From positions 2,734,461 through 2,798,460 of the forward strand of contig NZ_CH672395.1 of the NCBI RefSeq assembly GCF_000152985.1: a stretch of 64,000 bases of DNA, written 5' to 3'. Below the pieces are notes generated by a model that saw nothing but the letters and a program-made list of their open reading frames with translations, did no database searches and had not been told where the DNA came from. The stretch is from Leeuwenhoekiella blandensis MED217. GTDB lineage: Bacteria > Bacteroidota > Bacteroidia > Flavobacteriales > Flavobacteriaceae. Shown here piece after piece: positions 35,808-43,547 of the stretch. The stretch's first letter is position 1. Every line of letters begins with the position of its first letter. A program made the position numbers and the translations under genes.

Positions 35808-37436
35808 CAGACTGTCTCAAAACTTAGGATATTTCATTTAAAAAGATTAATTTCATGAATGGAATATCAACAAGGACAACCCCGCGAGCAACTTACCCTG
35901 TACACCACCTGTTTAGACGATATGATCCCTCAAGATAATAGTGTTCGTCTGATCGATCAATTTGTAAACCTATTAGATCTTCAAGCGCTGGGCTTTCAAT
36001 CCAAAGCCTCACAGGGCAGACCTCCCTATGATCCTGCAGATTTATTGAAGCTTTACATTTACGGCTATATGAACCGGATGCGCTCTTCCCGCATCTTAGA
36101 AAAAGAATGCCTGCGCAATATCGAGGTCATCTGGTTGATCAAAAACCTACAGCCTGATCATAATACTATTGCCCGATTTAGAAAAGACAACCCAAAGGCT
36201 ATTAAGCGCGTGTTCCGCCAGAGCGTGCAACTCGCACGTAACTTCAACCTGATCGGGGCTACGCTCATCGCCGGTGATTCTACTAAGCTCAGAGCCCAAA
36301 ACAGCAAGAAGAATAACTACAACAAAAAGAAGATACAGCGCCATCTGGATTACATTGATAAAAAACTCGAAGAACATAACCGGGAACTGGCTAATGCTGA
36401 TGGAGATCACAAAGAAGAAGTACAACAGCAAATACACACCCGTAAAGCTCAACGTGTAAAATACCAGCAGATAAAAAACCAACTGGAGCAGGATACCTCT
36501 TCTCCCAATCCGCAACTATCGACCTCTGACCCTGACAGCAGACATCAAATTGTACGCGGGACCGTTACCGAAGTATGCTACACTGCACAAACCACCGTAG
36601 ATGCTCAAAATAAAATCCTGATCGATTATAAACTCACCAACGCCAATGATAAAAAAGCAATGGGCGGTATGCTCGCCAGAGCTAAAACCATCTTACGCAC
36701 AACCCACTTCACCGCCCTTTATGACAAAGGGTATCACACCGGAAGTGAGTTTCATACAGCAGATCATTTAGGCATTGCTACCTTGGTTGCCATACCTGCT
36801 ATTGGAAGAAAAAGTCAGGCACCAAACCCCAGATACAACGCAGAGTATTTTAACTATAACTCAGATCCAGACACTTATACCTGTCCGCAGGGACATACAC
36901 TAACCTCTAACGGGACCCAGTACAAAGCACGTAACTACACTTTTAAACAATACAAAACCAAAGCCTGCAAGACCTGTGTGGTGCGGGAGAACTGTACCAC
37001 TTCAAAAGTCAATGGAAAAGTAATACAGCGCAGTCAGTACACCCAGAACATTCAGGATAATGCCAAACGTATTGCTCAAAGCGGTGAACTCTACAAAAGG
37101 CGGCAAGCACTAGTTGAGCATCCTTACGGCACCATAAAGCGTCAATGGGGATTTAATCATATCTTGACCAAAAAAGGAATACAAGCTGCTTCAGCAGATT
37201 TAGGTCTTATGCTGCTAGCTTATAATCTTAAAAGACTGTTCAAGCTAAAAGTATCTCTTGAGGCAGCGATAAAACATAGTTTTTTAAGTGTTTTAAAGCT
37301 ATTAGAGGGCTTAGAAAGGCTCAAACCTAAAGTATATCACCAAAATACCCAAAACACCTCATATGCAGTTTTTGTTGGATATCGCATACACTTCAACTAC
37401 TTTTAAAACATAAAAAGGTAGTTTTGAGACAGACTG
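35808..37436 (+). mobile_element. IS1182-family element, copy B (1629 bp)
   Basis: Same ends as copy A (CAGACTGTCTC / GAGACAGACTG). CCGT on both sides (35804-35807, 37437-37440). It sits in the R' box of attC-like site 5. Confidence 0.93.
35859..37406 (+). CDS. IS1182-family transposase
   Basis: 515 residues, intact. The N-terminal DUF772-type region (PREQLTLYTTCLDDMIPQDNSVRLIDQFVN) is followed by a DDE catalytic domain: D in LIAGDSTKLRAQNSKKNNYNKKK, D in LYDKGYHTGSE and E in ALVEHPYGTIKRQWG. A zinc-ribbon-like segment, CPQGH then CKTCVVRENC, lies near residues 340-385. A coiled coil (KIQRHLDYIDKKLEEHNREL) lies before the second D. Identical in frame to copies C, D and E apart from silent or single changes. 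Confidence 0.93.
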   Translation: MEYQQGQPREQLTLYTTCLDDMIPQDNSVRLIDQFVNLLDLQALGFQSKASQGRPPYDPADLLKLYIYGYMNRMRSSRILEKECLRNIEVIWLIKNLQPDHNTIARFRKDNPKAIKRVFRQSVQLARNFNLIGATLIAGDSTKLRAQNSKKNNYNKKKIQRHLDYIDKKLEEHNRELANADGDHKEEVQQQIHTRKAQRVKYQQIKNQLEQDTSSPNPQLSTSDPDSRHQIVRGTVTEVCYTAQTTVDAQNKILIDYKLTNANDKKAMGGMLARAKTILRTTHFTALYDKGYHTGSEFHTADHLGIATLVAIPAIGRKSQAPNPRYNAEYFNYNSDPDTYTCPQGHTLTSNGTQYKARNYTFKQYKTKACKTCVVRENCTTSKVNGKVIQRSQYTQNIQDNAKRIAQSGELYKRRQALVEHPYGTIKRQWGFNHILTKKGIQAASADLGLMLLAYNLKRLFKLKVSLEAAIKHSFLSVLKLLEGLERLKPKVYHQNTQNTSYAVFVGYRIHFNYF

Positions 37437-37469
37437 CCGTTGTAAGCCATTTGACCACACCAGAAACAT

Positions 37470-38231
37470 ATGAAATACATTTTTACTTTATTCCTATTTT
37501 TAAACTCAATTTTTGCCCTTTGTCAAACCGAATTTATAGTAAACACGGAACTTTTAAATGTACGTAGCGGACCAAGTACTGATTACGAAGTGGTCGGTCA
37601 GGTAAAACTGAACCAAAAGGTTTTAGAGATTTCGAAGTCTGGTAATTGGTCAAAAATACAGGTTGACGATTTACAAGGTTATGTATCTGCAAAATACATC
37701 ACAGCCGTTGATGCTAATTCTCAAAGTAAAGATAATGAAGACGGCGATACTTTTATTGGGTGGTTGATAGCTCTCGGGATTATTGGCTACATAATAATTA
37801 AAGCAAAGAACTTTTTGTCCAATCTTTTTGGAGGTAGTAAGTCATCAAGCAGACCAAGCAGAAACTATGCCCCAAGTACACCTAAAAAAGTAACCAATTA
37901 TCACTTATCGATAAAAGACGGTGTAGTTTATTTAGGCAAAGAGAGGAGTACAATGCAATCACCTGTGTTTCGAGGGTTTGAAAAAGCTGTTGACTGTGAT
38001 TTGGAAAACCCAACAAATGAAAGGTCAAGATTTTTAGTTGCAACTGCAAAAGGCGAAGTATTATTATGCCAATTAAAAAGCACAAGTCAAAAAAAGGTTT
38101 TTAGACCTTTTGTATCTTTTGGAAGTGCATACAAGACAAGATTTGCAGATAGCAATTCATTTACTTTTCAGACGGAAAAGGGACTTTTCAAGGGTTATTT
38201 TAATAGTACTAAAATAGACAAACTCGCATAG
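37470..38231 (+). CDS. SH3-domain membrane/secreted protein (cassette 6, first gene)
   Basis: 253 residues: signal peptide (KYIFTLFLFLNSIFALCQ), a bacterial SH3 domain (about 22-80: LNVRSGPSTDYEVVGQVKLNQKVLEISKSGNWSKIQV then GYVSAKYI), one transmembrane helix (FIGWLIALGIIGYIIIKA, about 95-112), a serine-rich linker and a C-terminal soluble domain. Three bases separate it from the nuclease-like gene. SH3b domains often bind cell-wall peptides; its relation to the neighbouring nuclease is unknown. Confidence 0.75.
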   Translation: MKYIFTLFLFLNSIFALCQTEFIVNTELLNVRSGPSTDYEVVGQVKLNQKVLEISKSGNWSKIQVDDLQGYVSAKYITAVDANSQSKDNEDGDTFIGWLIALGIIGYIIIKAKNFLSNLFGGSKSSSRPSRNYAPSTPKKVTNYHLSIKDGVVYLGKERSTMQSPVFRGFEKAVDCDLENPTNERSRFLVATAKGEVLLCQLKSTSQKKVFRPFVSFGSAYKTRFADSNSFTFQTEKGLFKGYFNSTKIDKLA

Positions 38232-38234
38232 CTG

Positions 38235-39269
38235 ATGAAACCAAACATTTTCAATATTGCCACCAAAGAACTAAATCAAGACGCATTTTTGACTTGGTTG
38301 CTAAAATATGCGGATAGAAGTTGTGCTTCAATTAACATTTCGCTTAACAACTGTGGCAAAGAGTTTATTTCAAGTTTGATAAAATCGGTACATCCACAGT
38401 TTAATGATAATATAGAAATAGTTGATGCTGGTAGGCAATGGCACAACATTGACGTTTGGGCAACAATTAACAATAAGTACCTTATTATAATAGAAGATAA
38501 AACCTTTAGTTCCTTTCATTCAAATCAATTGGCTCGGTACAGACAAATCGCAACTGAATGGTGCCAAGAAAAAGAGTATTTTGAGCCAATTTGCGTTTAT
38601 CTCAAAACGGGCAATGAATCAATGCGGAATTTGAGTTTTGTAAAGAAACAAGGCTATTCGATTTTTAAGCGCCAAGACTTTTTGAAAATACTTGAGAAGT
38701 ATAATAAAATTGATAATGATATTTTCATTGACTTTAAAGATAGGCTTGCAAAACTCGAACATTCAAACAATCAATACAAACATAAGCTGATTGGCGAATG
38801 GAATGGTGCGGATTGGCAAGGTTTCTACCAATATTTGGAAAAAGAAATTGGTTTGGTCAATTGGCATTATGTCAACAATCAAAATGGTGGTTTCTGGAAC
38901 GCAGTCTTGAATTGGGATTATTGGAGTATGTTTCCTGTCTACTTACAAATTGAACAAGGAAACCTTTGCTTTAAAATTTCAACTGACCCAGATGAATTGG
39001 AAATGCCCGAAAACGAAACAAGAAGTCAAATAAGAAATAAAATCTATCGCTTAATTCTGAAAAATGCAAAAGAACAAGATTATGTCGAAATCAAACGACC
39101 AAACCGTTTCGGACACGGAAAATATATGACGGTGGCAATCATAAAACAGCAGGATTGGCTTGGGAAAAAAGATGAAAAAATTAACGCTGTACAAATAGCT
39201 GAAAAACTAAATGAATACAAGAAATTTCTCAAACATACCGTAGAAAAAACGGCTTACAACAACGTATAA
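38235..39269 (+). CDS. PD-(D/E)XK nuclease-family protein (cassette 6, second gene)
   Basis: 344 residues. The N-terminal FNIATKELNQDAFLTWLLKYA and the core NIDVWATINNKYLIIIEDKTFSSFHSNQLARYRQIA match the PD-(D/E)XK superfamily layout (D in IDVWA, E-x-K in IIEDK, then H-QL-RY). Such proteins are frequent in defence loci. The last codons lie inside the attC: the tail TAYNNV and the TAA stop are encoded by the R''/L'' boxes. This gives a C-terminus dictated by the recombination site. Confidence 0.78.
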   Translation: MKPNIFNIATKELNQDAFLTWLLKYADRSCASINISLNNCGKEFISSLIKSVHPQFNDNIEIVDAGRQWHNIDVWATINNKYLIIIEDKTFSSFHSNQLARYRQIATEWCQEKEYFEPICVYLKTGNESMRNLSFVKKQGYSIFKRQDFLKILEKYNKIDNDIFIDFKDRLAKLEHSNNQYKHKLIGEWNGADWQGFYQYLEKEIGLVNWHYVNNQNGGFWNAVLNWDYWSMFPVYLQIEQGNLCFKISTDPDELEMPENETRSQIRNKIYRLILKNAKEQDYVEIKRPNRFGHGKYMTVAIIKQQDWLGKKDEKINAVQIAEKLNEYKKFLKHTVEKTAYNNV

Positions 39270-39385
39270 GCGCAATAGCGGGAAAAGTGATAAAACGAAA
39301 CAAAATGTATAAATTTATGGTCAGTTATAAATCGAAAGGTAAGTGCGTTAATACCGCTACTGCGCTTATACAAAACCGTTACCTG
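39250..39385 (+). repeat. attC-like site 6 (intact)
   Basis: R'' GGCTTACAAC (39251) matches the cassette 6 start TTGTAAGCC (37440). Arms: CGTATAAGCGCAATAGCGG pairs with CCGCTACTGCGCTTATAC. The right end is AAAACCGTTACC, crossover G at 39378. It overlaps the 3' end of the nuclease gene. Confidence 0.88.
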
Positions 39386-39563
39386 TAATAAGCTGAATGA
39401 GCTCCGGCGGAATACTGAAAGATCTAAAACCTACTTTAGTTTTTCATTACAAACCTTCTGATTTTCTCACTCGAACTCTCACTGAAATAAAACTTGGCTG
39501 AACTTAACGAACTTTCTCAAAACTTTGAACTGAATACTTCGCGAACGAACTTCTGACTGATTT
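39379..39563 (+). other. Cassette 7, no recognisable gene
   Basis: Cassette start TTACCTGTA (39379) and end TACAGGTAAC (39566-39575) match. The longest plus-strand ATG frame is about 34 codons with no homology I can see. It may be a promoter or RNA cassette or a decayed gene. Confidence 0.6.
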
Positions 39564-39701
39564 ACTACAGGTAACAACGGCTATAGTTCATTGCGGCTGA
39601 ATTCGATACCCGAATTCACCGCTTTTTAGTATATTCGTTATTCATCGGAAAAATCCCAGCGGATTTTTCCGCAACGAAACCATAGCCAAACCCGTTACCA
39701 T
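39564..39701 (+). repeat. attC-like site 7 (intact)
   Basis: R'' TACAGGTAACAACGG; arms CGGCTATAGTTCATTGCGG and CCGCAACGAAACCATAGCC; nested hairpins GAATTCG...CGAATTC and CGGAAAAATCC...GGATTTTTCCG. Right end AACCCGTTACC, crossover G at 39694. Nearly the same as site 8 but with paired changes that keep the inner stem. Confidence 0.88.
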
Positions 39702-39888
39702 TAATAGCGCGGAGTCGCCTATGGCTGATTTTCTTTCTGACAGAGTTTTGATCACAGTCGCTCGTTAACGAGGAAAAGAATTCTCACTTTTGAACATTTC
39801 CGAATCTGACTGATTTTAAAAGCCTATCCGAATGGAATGAATCTGAAAACCATCGTCGGTTCCGGCCCAATGTTTCGGTCGCGCTACA
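39695..39888 (+). other. Cassette 8, no recognisable gene
   Basis: Starts TTACCATTAATAGC (39695) and ends GCTACAAAAGGTAAC (39883-39897). Outer GCTA and GGTAA match as inverted repeats. About 200 bases with no credible ORF. Confidence 0.55.
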
Positions 39889-39899
39889 AAAGGTAACAA

Positions 39900-41101
39900 A
39901 GAACTGAGTTAAAATCCAAGAGTATTTAGTTCAATTTTGTTGCATAATTTGGGTCATAGGGCAAGCCGCTCTTTGCGATTGCAAAAGCTTGTTTTATTAG
40001 TTTATTTATCACTGCTATTAGCGCTAACTTTTTGCTTTTGCCTTTTGCTATAATACGTTCATAGATTTTCCTACAGGCGGTATTGTATTTACTTGCAGAA
40101 AAGGCACATAAAAACAAAAGATTTCTGAGTTTTTGGTTACCCATTTTACTTATTCTGCTTTTACCTCTGACGCTGCTCCCTGATTGCCGTATGGTGGGCG
40201 TTGTTCCTGCAAAGCTACAAAGCTGTGATGCAGTTTCAAATTTGGTAAAACCATCAGTTAACACGATCAATAAAGCTGCTGTTTTATCTCCTAAACCTGG
40301 AATGCTCTTTAAATTAGTCAACTGTTGCTGGTGCTCTTCTTTTACTAGAGATAACAACCGTGTTTCTAAAGATTTTATTTCTTTATCTAATGTCCTTTTT
40401 GATCTGTTTAAAGATCTAAAAACAGCTTTTGAGGGTATACCTAAAGCTTGTTCTCCGTGAATTTTATTCTTTAGCTGAGTGCGCTGTTTTAAGTACAGCT
40501 CTAATAAACGTAGAAGTTGTAGAGATTCTGCTTGATTCTGATCCTTTCCCGTATATAAAGGCACTGGGTTGATCAAAGCATAATCACATATGGCTTTAGC
40601 ATCACTCTTATCTGTCTTTACTTTAGATAAACGCATCTGTATAAACCTCTTTACAGATAATGGATTTACGACAGAAACCGGTTGGCCAGATTCAAACAGG
40701 AATTGTGCTAAACAATAATGATAATAACCGGTTGCTTCCATAACGACAATTGCTGATTTTTCAAGCTCTTTAATGAACTTTTTGAACCCGGCAACAGTAT
40801 TAGGGTATTGACGGTAAAAGCCTGTTGTATTTGCTACATCAAAGACATCTTTGCTAATATCTACTCCATAAGTTTCACTATATTTACTCATAACAATTAG
40901 ATTTTGGAAAGGACGATCTACTTGGTGTTCAACAACTTTAAATCGAGGTTAGCGCCTCACAGAACTGATCGAAATCTAAGTAGAAAAGAGCAGTGATTAT
41001 CAATGTTGACGGAATCTGAAGTTCCAACGGCTATAGTAACCTTAACCTGCTCTTTTGTTCTTTCTGATTAATACTATAATTTAAACAGAATCAAACTTAA
41101 G
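39900..41101 (-). mobile_element. IS110-family element, copy 2 (1202 bp)
   Basis: Same length and ends as copy 1 with scattered base differences. The left flank GGTAACAA and right flank ACGGCTATAG rebuild a complete attC left arm, so it inserted at the same point as copy 1. Confidence 0.88.
39926..40891 (-). CDS. IS110-family transposase (DEDD type), copy 2
   Basis: 321 residues, intact, with all motifs of copy 1 (VDISKDVFDVA, DKSDAKAICDYA, PGLGDKTAALLIV, SSVRGKSRISKMGNQ). More silent and conservative differences from copy 1 than are seen among the IS1182 copies, so these two insertions are probably older or came from different donors. Confidence 0.93.
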   Translation of the reverse strand: MSKYSETYGVDISKDVFDVANTTGFYRQYPNTVAGFKKFIKELEKSAIVVMEATGYYHYCLAQFLFESGQPVSVVNPLSVKRFIQMRLSKVKTDKSDAKAICDYALINPVPLYTGKDQNQAESLQLLRLLELYLKQRTQLKNKIHGEQALGIPSKAVFRSLNRSKRTLDKEIKSLETRLLSLVKEEHQQQLTNLKSIPGLGDKTAALLIVLTDGFTKFETASQLCSFAGTTPTIRQSGSSVRGKSRISKMGNQKLRNLLFLCAFSASKYNTACRKIYERIIAKGKSKKLALIAVINKLIKQAFAIAKSGLPYDPNYATKLN

Positions 41102-41245
41102 ACGGCTATAGTTCATTGCGGCTGAATTCCGTGTTCGGAATTCACCGCTTTTTAGTATATTCGTTCTACATCGGAAAAATCCCGGCGGATTTTTCCGCAA
41201 CAAAACCATAGCCAAACCCGTTGTGCGTAATTAAAACCAACCAAA

Positions 41246-41674
41246 ATGGGAATATTTAACAGAAAAAAAGAGGAGAAATTATCGGGAGAACCAGCATTAT
41301 TTTTAATGGCTGCTTCTTTACTTCAAAATGGCGAACACCAAAAATCACTTGAAGTTTTTGACAAGTTGATTTCTGAATATGTTTCAAATCGAGTAAATTT
41401 TAATGACTCTGAAATTGCTGAACAAGATGCTATGATATATTATAATAGGTCTTTGGCAAAATATTATCTCAATGATATGCAAGGAGCAATAGATGATTTA
41501 AAAATTTCTGTAAGCATAAAAGAATTAAATCAAGCATATTACCAGCTATTTGTGATTTACCACAATCAAGATAAACCACAAGAAGGAATAGACTATTTGG
41601 TAAAATCATATAAACTCGGGAATAAAGAAGCGGAGAACATTTTAAGACAAAACACTAATTATTTTAATCAATAA
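41246..41674 (+). CDS. TPR-like protein (cassette 9, first gene)
   Basis: 142 residues with three or four helical tetratricopeptide-like repeats: ALFLMAASLLQNGEHQKSLEVFDKLI, MIYYNRSLAKYYLNDMQGAIDDLKISVSI and AYYQLFVIYHNQDKPQEGIDYLVKSY. No signal peptide, so cytosolic. The stop overlaps the next ATG by one base (TAATG). First gene of a tightly packed three-gene unit. Confidence 0.75.
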   Translation: MGIFNRKKEEKLSGEPALFLMAASLLQNGEHQKSLEVFDKLISEYVSNRVNFNDSEIAEQDAMIYYNRSLAKYYLNDMQGAIDDLKISVSIKELNQAYYQLFVIYHNQDKPQEGIDYLVKSYKLGNKEAENILRQNTNYFNQ

Positions 41675-42264
41675 TGAGAATAGATTTAAGAAATCAGCTT
41701 GCAGAAGGGATGAACAACTTGCAAACCTGGAGAAGTAGATACAGTAAAGGTGAATATGGGGAGAAAGTGCTTCTAAATGTATTCTACAGAAAGTATTCAA
41801 CTTTTTTTATGTGGGACAAAATTCAAAATTCATTCAATGGTAATGTCCTATGGAATGATTTTAATATAGGGTTTCGAGAAATGATGAACCTGTATCAAAA
41901 TCAAGCAATGCAAACACAACCAATATTACTACAATTACTTTCTGAAAAAAGCAATAATCCAGTTGGCAGTGTTACTTATGCAGGGTTTGCCGATAAAATT
42001 AGGGGAGCAAAACAGGGCAAAAATGAGGACATTGAAGAAATAGAATTTACATATTTACACTACCTATTGAATGACCAACTTATTTTAATGTGGAGTGCGT
42101 TTGGCGGAACAGGACTTTCTAAAATAGATGCTTTGGTTCAAATGTCAGGAGTAATAATTGCGGAAACTGATATGTCAGAATATGGTAAAGTTGAAAATAT
42201 AATTGGTCAATTATGTACAGGTCCATATTTACACGAAAATTATAATCCATTACCACCATTATAA
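41674..42264 (+). CDS. Hypothetical protein (cassette 9, second gene)
   Basis: 196 residues of unknown family. Helical N-terminus (RIDLRNQLAEGMNNLQTWRSRYSKGEYGEKVLLNVFYRKYSTFFMW), a central acidic block (GKNEDIEEIEFTYLHYLLND) and a hydrophobic segment (LILMWSAFGGTGLSKIDALVQM) that may be buried rather than membrane spanning. It overlaps both neighbours by one base, indicating fixed-ratio translation of the three proteins. Confidence 0.6.
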   Translation: MRIDLRNQLAEGMNNLQTWRSRYSKGEYGEKVLLNVFYRKYSTFFMWDKIQNSFNGNVLWNDFNIGFREMMNLYQNQAMQTQPILLQLLSEKSNNPVGSVTYAGFADKIRGAKQGKNEDIEEIEFTYLHYLLNDQLILMWSAFGGTGLSKIDALVQMSGVIIAETDMSEYGKVENIIGQLCTGPYLHENYNPLPPL

Positions 42265-43436
42265 TGGATGAAACAGTTAACAAAGGTCTAAAATCAAGTC
42301 TTGGACTACTCTTCTCAATTACAGAGTTTGAGGATTTCTTCAAAAACTATTCTCAAGAAAAAAAGATTGAAGGTAAAAATGGTTTGTATTTGTTAATTGA
42401 ATCTTTTAGAGAAAATCTATCCCAAAATAGAGAGTTATCGTCAGAAGAAGATATACTGCTAAAACATATTGTTGAATGCACGGAAAATGAAATTTATGCG
42501 AATAGTGCTTTAAAAATTTCAATTGTAAATAAGGTTAAAATACCCAATGAAGAATTTTTAAAAGAATTTCTGACTGATTTTGAAGCAATTAAAACGGGCG
42601 ACTTATCTTTTGAAGAAATAAATAATGGTAAATACAAAACTGTAAAAGAATATATTTCTTTACAAGGTGTTGATGGAAAAGGATTGTCCAAATTATATGA
42701 AAAATACAAGGACTTCAATCACCCATATATTTATGATTTAATTTCAGAACCTATTATTCAAGCAAAAAACTATTCTAATGGAATAGCAATTCTTAAAAAA
42801 TCTCTTAAATACGCTTTACGTTATCCAAATTATTTTTGGCATAGTTTACAGGGTGTAGATGCGTGTGCTACTTCTTTATATCGTATTCAGTTTTTATTGG
42901 GATATGAGGGTTTTAGGGAAATTGAAAAATCAATTGAGAACTTTGAAACTAAATTATTAAAGTTAATCTTCCTATTCCTTTCAAGAGTTATCTATATGAG
43001 TAAAGACAATTTACTCTCTATTGATGCATATTCAAATAGGGCAAGAATTGTAAGAGATTATAAGTACCAATTTATTGGGATTTTTGGAATAGGCGTGATA
43101 CCAGACATTCAATATATTTCAGATAAATATTTAGCTTACACAACGGCAACAAAAAATAATTTAGTCGGACAACCCTTTACTCAACTAATGTGGGACAGTA
43201 TGAAAATGTATAGACACGGTTCACATATTCCAAATAGCTCGGGAGGTTATCAAGAGACAGAAGATGCAACTTGGATGCAATTAGTACAAAGAGGACATTT
43301 GAGAAGTATAAATCTTTCCGAGAAAATTTTGGAAGAATTTGAAAACTACGAACTGAATTTTACAAACTCGGAAATTGATTTAATATGTGAAATCGCATTA
43401 AAAAAGAATATAATAACTACGCACAACAACGTATAA
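42264..43436 (+). CDS. Hypothetical protein (cassette 9, third gene)
   Basis: 390 residues, mostly helical. Possible conserved block near the C-terminus: TQLMWDSMKMYRHGSHIPNSSGGYQETEDATWMQLVQRGHLR. No domain recognised. The C-terminal THNNV and the stop lie within the R''/L'' boxes of the cassette's attC site, as for the nuclease gene of cassette 6. It is likely to work with the TPR-like and 196-aa proteins. Confidence 0.62.
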   Translation: MDETVNKGLKSSLGLLFSITEFEDFFKNYSQEKKIEGKNGLYLLIESFRENLSQNRELSSEEDILLKHIVECTENEIYANSALKISIVNKVKIPNEEFLKEFLTDFEAIKTGDLSFEEINNGKYKTVKEYISLQGVDGKGLSKLYEKYKDFNHPYIYDLISEPIIQAKNYSNGIAILKKSLKYALRYPNYFWHSLQGVDACATSLYRIQFLLGYEGFREIEKSIENFETKLLKLIFLFLSRVIYMSKDNLLSIDAYSNRARIVRDYKYQFIGIFGIGVIPDIQYISDKYLAYTTATKNNLVGQPFTQLMWDSMKMYRHGSHIPNSSGGYQETEDATWMQLVQRGHLRSINLSEKILEEFENYELNFTNSEIDLICEIALKKNIITTHNNV

Positions 43437-43547
43437 CAACAATTGCGGCTTTGTGTCCTGCGGACACAATCGCGCAAACATAAAAGTCGGTAATTTTAGT
43501 TATCTTAGTTTTTAATCAATCCGCAACTGATTGTTATACAAGACCGT
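43428..43547 (+). repeat. attC-like site 9, split by IS1182 copy C
   Basis: R'' TACGCACAAC matches the cassette 9 start TTGTGCGTA (41221). The arms CGTATAACAACAATTGCGG and CCGCAACTGATTGTTATAC are as in site 4. Interrupted after ACCGT; resumes CCGTTGTGC at 45177. Confidence 0.88.

Larger units (their letters stand above)
39889..41226 (+). repeat. attC-like site 8, split by IS110 copy 2
   Basis: Left part AAAGGTAACAA (39889-39899); right part ACGGCTATAGTTCATTGCGG at 41102, with nested palindrome GAATTCCGTGTTCGGAATTC, and the arm CCGCAACAAAACCATAGCC. Ends AACCCGTTGTGCG with crossover G at 41220. Confidence 0.85.

Noticed and set aside
36147..36515. A 122-residue minus-strand frame conserved in every intact IS1182 copy
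   Set aside because: It is antisense to the transposase and conserved only because the element is. Composition is Leu/Phe-rich shadow sequence with no start signal.
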